From Sphingomonadales bacterium (GTDB taxonomy: Bacteria > Pseudomonadota > Alphaproteobacteria > Sphingomonadales > Sphingomonadaceae): DNA of 5,476 nt. The notes under the pieces are model-generated. The model did no database searches, was not told where the DNA came from, and worked only from the letters and a program-made list of their open reading frames with translations. This document shows, piece by piece, positions 1 to 4,314 of this stretch; within the stretch, counting starts at the first letter, position 1; every line of letters begins with the position of its first letter. The translations under genes and the position numbers were made by a program. The stretch spans positions 1 to 5,476 of the forward strand of contig JANYCM010000025.1 of the NCBI GenBank assembly GCA_025360285.1, written 5' to 3'.

Positions 1-2
1 AA

Positions 3-300
3 AATAATTCAACGATGCACGGATGTTGTCAGTTCTACCCCGGGCAAGATTTCAAAACCTGCGAGGATTATAAAATCCTTTGTGCTGGCAACATGCCCTT
101 GGATGACGCAGATAGAGTCAATAGCATAAAATAGTGAAATAATTGTAAATTATACTTGGATTTGATTGGAGTCGACCAATGGCCAGTGGGTGCAGCGCGA
201 TCATTGGGCCTATCTTACGAATAGAAACGGAAAATATTTAATAGTAGGGCAAGAGGATTTGCCATGGGCTGGAACAAGAGATCGCTATAAGCCCATCTGA
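3..300 (+). pseudogene. Decayed AT-rich gene remnant, product unknown
   Basis: No intact gene is visible here, but two protein-like stretches can be read in line. The first is open from the left edge to a TAG at 132-134 and includes FKTCEDYKILC and GNMPLDDADR. The second runs in the next frame, ends at TGA 298-300 and includes GQWVQRDHWAYL and GKYLIVGQEDLPW. A one-base slip at the A-run 128-131 would join the first stretch to the second frame (SEIIVNYTWI). A single TGA at 163-165 then interrupts it before LESTNGQW. Together they would make roughly 95 residues of a C-terminal region, rich in aromatic and polar residues, with four cysteines near the start. GC content is about 42%, against well above 60% in the genes downstream, which suggests transferred DNA. 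I do not recognise the family. The alternative is non-coding AT-rich DNA with chance open frames. Confidence 0.38.
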
Positions 301-464
301 TATTTGCGGGGCCGGAAGAGCGCGTGCTCAGCACCGCTGCCAAAGCCAACCCGTTTTGGCGCGATGTCCTCGATGCCGGTCGGCTGACCCGCGCCGTAAT
401 CGAACTTGACGCCAGGGTGGCAGTGCGGATCGGGCTGAAATTGGGGTACAGAGTGAAGCGCTGA
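291..464 (+). pseudogene. Orphan 3' end of a GC-rich gene, product unknown
   Basis: An open frame begins after a stop at 288-290 and ends at TGA 462-464, giving about 57 codons. Its translation looks like a genuine protein C-terminus (AKANPFWRDVLDAGRLTRA, then ELDARVAVRIGLKLGY and a basic VKR end). Codon use is GC-rich, like the core genes. There is no in-frame ATG. The only plausible internal start is GTG at 324, which has no clear ribosome binding site. The frame starts almost exactly where the AT-rich segment ends, so the simplest reading is a native or older gene whose 5' part was lost when the AT-rich DNA was joined here. I do not recognise the family. A short functional protein from GTG 324 (46 residues) is possible but less likely. 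Confidence 0.4.
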
Positions 465-534
465 GGACTACGCCGTTCTTCATGCTTTCGACGTAAGGGG
501 CTTAGGTTTGCCCCGGGCGGCCGGTTTTGCTGGC
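465..534. other. Intergenic spacer with a weak stem-loop
   Basis: This short GC-rich stretch lies between the orphan 3' gene end and the ccdAB promoter. The only structure seen is a 5-base stem GGGGC 497-501 with GCCCC 510-514 around an 8-base loop, with no T-run after it. It could be a weak transcription stop for the remnant gene, but the support is slight. Confidence 0.25.
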
Positions 535-562
535 TTGTCGCCGTGGCGACCGTGCCTATAAT
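535..562 (+). promoter_or_regulatory. Sigma-70-type promoter of ccdAB
   Basis: A perfect TATAAT lies at 557-562. A TTGTCG at 535-540 matches TTGACA at four of six positions, and the spacer is 16 bases. Transcription would start near 568-570, leaving a leader of about 23 bases before the ccdA start chosen here. The position directly upstream of an antitoxin-first operon fits. Confidence 0.6.
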
Positions 563-580
563 GCGCAGAATTCATGCGCA
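537..580. promoter_or_regulatory. Candidate CcdA/CcdAB operator repeats
   Basis: Two repeat structures sit on the promoter. The first is GTCGCC-GT-GGCGAC at 537-550, a perfect inverted repeat with 6-base arms that overlaps the -35 and spacer. The second is ATGCGCA at 561-567 repeated at 574-580, flanking the palindrome GAATTC (568-573). Because TGCGCA is self-complementary, this pair reads as both a direct and an inverted repeat, 13 bases apart. It covers the end of the -10, the start site and the leader. Ribbon-helix-helix antitoxins such as CcdA bind short palindromic sites at their own promoters and repress with the toxin as co-repressor. That these are the sites is inference from position. 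Confidence 0.42.
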
Positions 581-584
581 AGGA
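580..584 (+). promoter_or_regulatory. Ribosome binding site deciding the ccdA start
   Basis: AAGGA lies seven bases before ATG 592. The longer in-frame ATG at 574 would leave a leader of only about five bases after the predicted transcription start and has no ribosome binding site, so 592 (or the adjacent ATG 595) is the better start. Confidence 0.6.
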
Positions 585-591
585 AATCCCC

Positions 592-849
592 ATGATGTCG
601 TCATTAATTCGGACCTCTCCGGGTCGAACGCAGCGACGAGCTACCAATGTGTCGCTAGATCGCGCCCTTGTCGATGAAGCGCGTGCGCTCGGCATCAATC
701 TCTCCCAGGCTTGTGAGCGCGGGATTGCCGACCAATTGGCGCAGACCCGCGCCGCACGCTGGCTTGAGGAGAATCGCGACGCGCTCTCATCGTCCAATGC
801 CATCGTCGAAGCGCACGGTCTGCCGTTGGCCGGCCATCGCCAATTCTGA
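592..849 (+). CDS. ccdA: CcdA-type antitoxin
   Basis: Antitoxin of a type II toxin-antitoxin pair; it binds and neutralises the gyrase poison CcdB and represses its own operon. The 85-residue product has the expected two-part build. An N-terminal ribbon-helix-helix DNA-binding domain spans about residues 16-50 (strand RRATNVSL, then helices around DRALVDEARALG and LSQACERGIADQL). A C-terminal toxin-binding tail spans residues 56-85, starting RWLEENRDAL and ending GLPLAGHRQF, the signature end of this family. It is slightly longer than the 72-residue F-plasmid CcdA because of an N-terminal extension. The start at ATG 592 is chosen for its AAGGA site; ATG 595 is equally possible and ATG 574 is unlikely. 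The stop overlaps the ccdB start by one base (TGATG), implying translational coupling. Family assignment is firm; activity is not testable from sequence. Confidence 0.92.
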   Translation: MMSSLIRTSPGRTQRRATNVSLDRALVDEARALGINLSQACERGIADQLAQTRAARWLEENRDALSSSNAIVEAHGLPLAGHRQF

Positions 850-1148
850 TGGCACGCTTCGATGTCTACCGCGGCGTTGGCGGCGCCGATTTGTTGCTCG
901 ATTGCCAGTCCGATCTGCTCCGCGATCTGAACACCCGCTATGTCGTGCCGTTGCAACGGCCTGAAAACGCGCCGCAACCGGCCCGGCGCCTGAATCCGGT
1001 TTTCGACATCGAGGGCAGGCCCCATGTGATGGCAACCCAGTTCGCGGCCGCGATACCGCTGCGCGCATGTGGTCCTGTCGTCACCTCGCTTGCCGCCGAG
1101 GATATCGCGATCATGAATGCACTCGACATGCTGATCAGCGGCTATTGA
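849..1148 (+). CDS. ccdB: CcdB-type toxin (DNA gyrase poison)
   Basis: Toxin partner of CcdA. Known family members bind the GyrA dimerisation region of DNA gyrase in the cytoplasm and trap it on cut DNA. The 99-residue product matches the usual length (about 101). It shows the family landmarks: an N-terminal strand (ARFDVYR), the LLLDCQSDLL segment at residues 15-24, NTRYVVPL at 28-35, a central NPVFDIEGRPHVMATQ strand pair, and a C-terminal helix (EDIAIMNALDMLI). F-plasmid CcdB needs its last three residues Trp-Gly-Ile for toxicity. Here the end is Ser-Gly-Tyr, so the Trp is absent. Other chromosomal CcdB proteins also vary at that place, so this does not prove inactivity. The reading frame is intact. 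It has no strong ribosome binding site of its own and probably depends on ccdA translation through the one-base stop/start overlap. Confidence 0.93.
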   Translation: MARFDVYRGVGGADLLLDCQSDLLRDLNTRYVVPLQRPENAPQPARRLNPVFDIEGRPHVMATQFAAAIPLRACGPVVTSLAAEDIAIMNALDMLISGY

Positions 1149-1158
1149 GGCTCCCCCC

Positions 1159-1187
1159 TTGCACTTCGCCCCGCATCGCGCTCTAGG
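1159..1187 (+). promoter_or_regulatory. Possible promoter for the NDUFA12 run
   Basis: TTGCAC at 1159-1164 is followed after 17 bases by TCTAGG at 1182-1187. If used, transcription would begin at or very near the ATG at 1194, giving a leaderless or nearly leaderless message. The -10 match is poor, so this is tentative. Readthrough from the ccdAB promoter is the alternative. Confidence 0.3.
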
Positions 1188-1193
1188 GGGACC

Positions 1194-1583
1194 ATGGGTT
1201 TGCTCCTGAATATCTTCACCTGGTGGCGTGGGCCGGGCTATGGCACGCGGCTGATGACCTGGCGGTTTGGCCAGGAAGTCGGGCGCGATGGTGCGGGCAA
1301 TGTCTATTACCGCCGGGGTGCGGGCCACACGGAACGCCGCTGGGTGATCTATAATGGTGTGCCGGAAGCCACGAAGATTCCGCCCGAATGGCATTTGTGG
1401 ATGCACAAGACCGTGGCGCTGCCGCCGAGCGAGGCGCCGCTCGCGCCCCGCGTGTGGGAACGGGCGTGGTCGCCGAACCCTACCGGCACGGCGCTGGCGC
1501 ATGTGCCGCCCGGCAGCCTCGATGCCGGTGGCAAGCGGGCCAGGGCGACGGGCGATTACACCGCCTGGGTGCCGGAGGACTGA
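1194..1583 (+). CDS. NADH:ubiquinone oxidoreductase accessory subunit, NDUFA12 family
   Basis: Accessory subunit of respiratory complex I related to mitochondrial NDUFA12 (B17.2); in bacteria it is typical of alphaproteobacteria. It sits on the cytoplasmic side of the complex, has no catalytic role, and probably helps assembly or stability. The 129-residue product has the hallmarks: an N-terminal aromatic segment (FTWWRGPGYGTRL), EVGRDGAGNVYYR at 28-40, RRWVIYNG at 48-55, IPPEWHLWMH at 62-71, and the C-terminal PNPTGTALAHVPPG block followed by ATGDYTAWVPED. There is no signal peptide or membrane helix. ATG 1194 is preceded by AGGGGGA at 1185-1191, only two or three bases away, which is close for a ribosome binding site. 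The stop TGA overlaps the mlaD start by one base. Complex I structural genes are not in view, which is usual for this subunit. Confidence 0.93.
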   Translation: MGLLLNIFTWWRGPGYGTRLMTWRFGQEVGRDGAGNVYYRRGAGHTERRWVIYNGVPEATKIPPEWHLWMHKTVALPPSEAPLAPRVWERAWSPNPTGTALAHVPPGSLDAGGKRARATGDYTAWVPED

Positions 1584-2068
1584 TGCGCGCGTTGTTCAAG
1601 GACAATATCATCGAGGCGCTGGTCGGCCTTGTCGTCGTGCTGGTTGCGGCGGGGTTTGTGGCCTTTGCCTATGATCGCACCCAGGCCGGCGGGCGCAGCG
1701 AAGGCTATGTGTTGAAGGCGCGTTTTCCCAATGTCGCCGGCGTGTCGCCGGGCACCGATGTGCGGGTGTCGGGCATCCGCGTCGGCCGGGTGGCGAGCCA
1801 GGCGCTTGATCCCGGCAGCTATCAGGCGGTTGTCGAACTGCGCGTTGACAAGGGGTTGAAGCTGCCGATCGATTCGAGCGCGGCGATCACCAGCGAAGGG
1901 CTGCTGGGCGGCACTTATATCGCGCTGACGCCGGGGGGTGATTCGGTGATGCTGAAACCGGGCGAGGAGATTACCGAAACCTCCGGCGCCACCGATCTGA
2001 TGGGGTTGATCGGCAGTTTTGTGAATCGCTCGGGCGACAAGCCGGCGGCTGCCGCGCCGGCGAAGTGA
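1583..2068 (+). CDS. mlaD: MlaD-like MCE-domain lipid transport protein
   Basis: Substrate-binding component of an Mla-type ABC system that moves phospholipids between inner and outer membranes. It is anchored in the inner membrane with its MCE domain in the periplasm. The 161-residue product starts with a short basic stretch and one membrane helix at about residues 9-30 (ALVGLVVVLVAAGFVAFAY). A single MCE domain follows from about 41 to 120, with the characteristic FPNVAGVSPGTDVRVSGIRVG-type strand region at 48-68 and the EGLLGGTYIALTPGG block at 105-119. The end is low-complexity (PAAAAPAK). The length fits short single-MCE MlaD proteins. ATG 1583 is supported by GGAGG at 1574-1578 and by its one-base overlap with the NDUFA12 stop; the frame stays open further upstream, but that is only the NDUFA12 gene read in another frame. 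MlaE and MlaF partners are not in this window and must be encoded elsewhere if the system is complete. Confidence 0.92.
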   Translation: MRALFKDNIIEALVGLVVVLVAAGFVAFAYDRTQAGGRSEGYVLKARFPNVAGVSPGTDVRVSGIRVGRVASQALDPGSYQAVVELRVDKGLKLPIDSSAAITSEGLLGGTYIALTPGGDSVMLKPGEEITETSGATDLMGLIGSFVNRSGDKPAAAAPAK

Positions 2069-2069
2069 G

Positions 2070-2627
2070 ATGAAGCGCTGGGGGGCCGGGCTGGCGTTGC
2101 TGCTCGCCGGGGCGGCGGGCGCGCAGGTGCCGGTTGTGCCCGCGCCGGAAGCTGCCAAGCCCGCCGCGCCTGCGCCGCCGCCGCGCGTCGCCACCGTCAC
2201 CCCCAATGCCCAGCGCGATGTGGTGATCGGCGCCATCGACAAGCGTTCCGGCGAAACCCGTGCCTTCAGGGGCCATCCCGGCGACAGTTTCGATTTCGGC
2301 ACGCTGCATGTGATCGTGCGCACCTGCGAAGTGACGCCGCCCTGGGAGCAGCGCCTGACGGGGGCGTTTCTGCTGATCGACGAGCGCCCGTTGCGCAGCG
2401 GCGGCGGGAAGCGGATTTATGCGGGCTGGATGTTTGCCGAAAGCCCGTCGCTGCACCCGCTGGAGCACCCGCGTTATGACATCTGGGTCAAAAGCTGTGC
2501 GATGCGGTTCCCGGACACCGGCCCGGACACGGTGGTGGCCGGCCGCAGCGCCGCCGCCGGGCCGAAGCCGGCGAGCGATTCCAGTGCGAAGAAATCGGCG
2601 GAGACGGGCAAGGCCGACGCCAATTGA
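2070..2627 (+). CDS. DUF2155 family exported protein
   Basis: Conserved alphaproteobacterial envelope protein with no established biochemical role. The 185-residue product begins with a signal peptide (MKRWGAGLALLLAGAAGA, cleavage likely before QVP at residue 19). A Pro/Ala-rich linker follows to about residue 45. The DUF2155 domain spans about 50-148 and holds IGAIDKRSG, FGTLHVIVRTCEVTPPWE, GAFLLIDE, YAGWMFAESPSLHPLEHP and YDIWVKSCAMRFP. Two conserved cysteines (C86 and C143) could form a disulfide after export. The last 35 or so residues are Ala/Ser/Lys-rich and unlike the domain. ATG 2070 lies one base after the mlaD stop, with only a weak GAAGTGAG upstream, so translation is probably coupled to mlaD. 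From codon 135 on, the gene overlaps the 3' end of aat on the opposite strand. Its regular place beside NDUFA12 and mlaD suggests an envelope role; that is inference. Confidence 0.9.
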   Translation: MKRWGAGLALLLAGAAGAQVPVVPAPEAAKPAAPAPPPRVATVTPNAQRDVVIGAIDKRSGETRAFRGHPGDSFDFGTLHVIVRTCEVTPPWEQRLTGAFLLIDERPLRSGGGKRIYAGWMFAESPSLHPLEHPRYDIWVKSCAMRFPDTGPDTVVAGRSAAAGPKPASDSSAKKSAETGKADAN

Positions 2628-3199
2628 GCCCGATAGGCACGCGCCGTCACTTCGATGGCGCCGAAGCTGGCGAGGTGATCGGTCAGGAATTGCGTATCGA
2701 GCAGGGTGAAACCGCCGACGCGCAGCCGCACCACCAGCGCCGCCAGCGCCGCCTTTGAGCCATCGCGGACGCGGGTGAACATCGATTCGCCAAAGAACGC
2801 CCCGCCGATGCGTACACCATAGAGCCCGCCGGCGAGATCGCCCTCCGCCGTCCAGGCCTCGACTGAATGAGCGTGGCCCTGGGCGTGCAACTGGCGATAG
2901 GCATCGGCGATCAGCGGGTTGATCCAGGTTTCGGTGCGCCCTTCCACGGGTTCGGCGCAGGCGGCGAGGACGCCACCGAAATCCTTGTCGGCCGTGAAGA
3001 CAAAGCGATCGGACCGCAGCGTCTTGGCGAGGCTTTTGGAGACATGGAAGGTACCGAGCGGCAGCACGCCGCGGCGCTTGGGCTCCACCCAGAAAACATC
3101 GGGGCTGTCGGCGCGATCGGCCATCGGGAAAATGCCGCTGGCATAGGCGCGCAGCAGCAGTTCGGGATCGAGCCGGGATTTGAAGGGCGGGCTCATCAC
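2474..3199 (-). CDS. aat: Leucyl/phenylalanyl-tRNA-protein transferase
   Basis: Cytoplasmic enzyme that transfers Leu or Phe from aminoacyl-tRNA to the N-terminal Arg or Lys of proteins, marking them for ClpS/ClpAP degradation (N-degron pathway). The 241-residue product is close to the 234 of E. coli Aat. Family motifs appear in order: LLLRAYASGIFPMAD at 14-28, FWVEPKRRGVLPL at 36-48, TWINPLIADAY at 91-101, LHAQGHAHSVEAW at 104-116, GLYGVRIGGAFFGESMF at 125-141, and LLDTQFLTDHLASFGA at 166-181. D168 and Q170 correspond to the catalytic Asp and Gln described for E. coli Aat. The start is GTG at 3199 or the adjacent ATG at 3196; neither has a strong ribosome binding site. The eamA stop lies 38 bases upstream on the same strand. 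The C-terminus (GPVSGNRIAQLLTQMS) looks conserved, so the long overlap with the DUF2155 gene appears real rather than a start or stop error. Confidence 0.95.
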   Translation of the reverse strand: MMSPPFKSRLDPELLLRAYASGIFPMADRADSPDVFWVEPKRRGVLPLGTFHVSKSLAKTLRSDRFVFTADKDFGGVLAACAEPVEGRTETWINPLIADAYRQLHAQGHAHSVEAWTAEGDLAGGLYGVRIGGAFFGESMFTRVRDGSKAALAALVVRLRVGGFTLLDTQFLTDHLASFGAIEVTARAYRAQLASALPVSADFFALESLAGFGPAAALRPATTVSGPVSGNRIAQLLTQMS

Positions 3200-3237
3200 G
3201 GACTATCGCAGCCCAAACGCCGGCGAAATGCAAGCCA

Positions 3238-4152
3238 TCAGGCGCCGGCGACGGCGAGGACGACGCCGATGGCGACGAGGACCAGCCCGGCGGCTTCGCT
3301 GCGGCCCAGGGCCTCCTTCAGGTAGAAGCGCCCGAACAACAGGGTGAAGATCACCTCGATCTGGCCGACGGTGCGGACCAGCGCGACGGGGGCGGTGGCA
3401 AAACCGGTGAACCAGCCGGCCGAGCCGACGGCGGCGAGCACCCCGACCTGGGCGGAAGTGCGCCAGGTGGCGGCGACGGCGCGCAACTGCGCCGGTTCAC
3501 GCAGCGCGACATAACTGCCTTGCAGGATTGCCTGGGCCAGCATTGTCGCCACCAGCGTGACCAGCGCGCGCAGCGGCAGGTCGGGCGTCGCCAGGGTGCG
3601 CGTCGCGCTGCGGATGAAGATGGAGGTGAGGGCAAAGCCGAGGCCGGCGCCAAGGCCGCACAGCGCCGCCGGCTGGACAATCTCGCGCAGCAGCGCCGCG
3701 GGGCCGAGCCGCCGGCCGCCGGTTGACAGGATGATGACGCCGATGACGCCGCAGCCGATGCCGGCCCAGACCAGCGGTGTCAGGCCTTCCTGCAGCAGCC
3801 AGGCCGACAGCAGCGCGCCCTGTACGGCTTCGGTTTTCGAATAGGCGGTGCCGACAACGAAATTGCGAAAGCCGAACGCCATGATCAGCAGATTGGTGCC
3901 GAAAATCTGGCAGATGCCGCCGGTGACGGCATAGCCCCAGAACGCCGGGCTGAGGCCGGGCAGGACCGCGTGCCGCGCCAAGGCATAGCCGCTGAGCAGC
4001 AGCACCGCGACGGGGAAGCCATAGAGGTAGCGCACCAGCCCGGCGGCGTTGACCGACAGGGTGGCGCGCAGGCGTTGCTGGATGGCGGTCCGCCAGGACT
4101 GCACGGCGCCGGCGATGAGGGTGGCGGGGAGCCAGACAGGCGAGAGGATCAT
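3238..4152 (-). CDS. DMT superfamily EamA-type transporter
   Basis: Predicted inner-membrane transporter of the drug/metabolite superfamily; members export or import amino acids, metabolites or drugs, and the substrate here cannot be told. The 304-residue product shows ten hydrophobic segments in two EamA-like halves. The first five lie at about residues 7-28, 34-59, 68-95, 97-124 and 127-145; the second five at about 161-180, 194-217, 234-260, 265-281 and 285-304. Each half ends with the usual pattern: a charged turn after helix 4 (LLQEGLTP; FYLKEALGRSE) and then a glycine-rich last helix. The length is normal. ATG 4152 is the only good start, but no strong ribosome binding site precedes it; a GGAGGAGAGG stretch is too far away (4171-4180) and belongs to the repeat. 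It is co-oriented with accC upstream and aat downstream, and aat may be co-transcribed with it. Confidence 0.9.
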   Translation of the reverse strand: MILSPVWLPATLIAGAVQSWRTAIQQRLRATLSVNAAGLVRYLYGFPVAVLLLSGYALARHAVLPGLSPAFWGYAVTGGICQIFGTNLLIMAFGFRNFVVGTAYSKTEAVQGALLSAWLLQEGLTPLVWAGIGCGVIGVIILSTGGRRLGPAALLREIVQPAALCGLGAGLGFALTSIFIRSATRTLATPDLPLRALVTLVATMLAQAILQGSYVALREPAQLRAVAATWRTSAQVGVLAAVGSAGWFTGFATAPVALVRTVGQIEVIFTLLFGRFYLKEALGRSEAAGLVLVAIGVVLAVAGA

Positions 4153-4170
4153 AACTTCAAATTGGTCTTA

Positions 4171-4307
4171 CCTCTCCTCCTGAGGGAGAGGTCGGACTCG
4201 TGCCTCTTGGCGTGAGCCGGGAGAGGGCTTGTGCCTTTGGCGGCAAAAGGCGCCACCCCTCTCGCGCCGCGCTGCGCGCGAGTCGACCTCTCCCCCAGGG
4301 GGAGAGG
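4171..4307. repeat. Fold-back intergenic repeat, REP-doublet-like
   Basis: This 137-base element fills the gap between accC and eamA and consists of two related units in opposite orientation. The left unit (4171-4227) has a hairpin CCTCTCC/GGAGAGG-type stem at 4171-4177 with 4185-4191, then a second stem at 4197-4204 with 4209-4216. The right unit (4257-4307) mirrors it: a stem at 4261-4267 with 4276-4282, then a perfect 10-base-arm palindrome at 4287-4296 with 4298-4307. The units also pair at GAGAGGG 4221-4227 with CCCTCTC 4257-4263. A small hairpin lies in the centre (GCCTTT 4233-4238 with AAAGGC 4246-4251). Both outer ends are flanked by TTA (4168-4170 and 4308-4310), a possible target duplication. 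The architecture matches REP doublets/REPINs; no RAYT transposase gene is in view. It is probably present elsewhere in the genome. Confidence 0.75.
4287..4307 (-). terminator. Possible 3'-end hairpin for accC
   Basis: The perfect palindrome CCTCTCCCCC-A-GGGGGAGAGG begins eight bases beyond the accC stop codon on the transcribed strand. No T-run follows, so it is not a classic intrinsic terminator. It may stabilise the accC message end or slow polymerase, and the rest of the repeat adds more stems before eamA. Confidence 0.35.
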
Positions 4308-4314
4308 TTAAAGG

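Noticed and set aside
179..241. A 20-codon frame from ATG 179 with GGAG seven bases upstream
   Set aside because: It is very short and its translation is less protein-like than the overlapping frame that ends at 300; the GGAG match is easily due to chance.
497..514. The GGGGC/GCCCC stem as an intrinsic terminator
   Set aside because: The stem is only five bases with a long loop, and no T-run follows.
480..1502. A 340-codon open frame on the minus strand
   Set aside because: It lies antisense to ccdA, ccdB and NDUFA12, all well supported on the plus strand, and its Arg/Pro/Ala-rich translation resembles no family I know; this is typical of high-GC shadow frames.
454..2080. A 10-base direct repeat TGAAGCGCTG at 454-463 and 2071-2080 as possible island ends
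   Set aside because: The second copy is inside the DUF2155 start and would place NDUFA12 and mlaD in the island; a short GC-rich repeat is likely coincidence.
1971..3233. A 420-codon open frame on the minus strand
   Set aside because: It overlaps aat on the same strand in another frame and runs antisense to DUF2155 and mlaD; the translation is Arg-rich and without recognisable domains.
2867..3325. A 152-codon plus-strand frame
   Set aside because: It is antisense to the N-terminal half of aat and the end of eamA; no protein family is recognisable.
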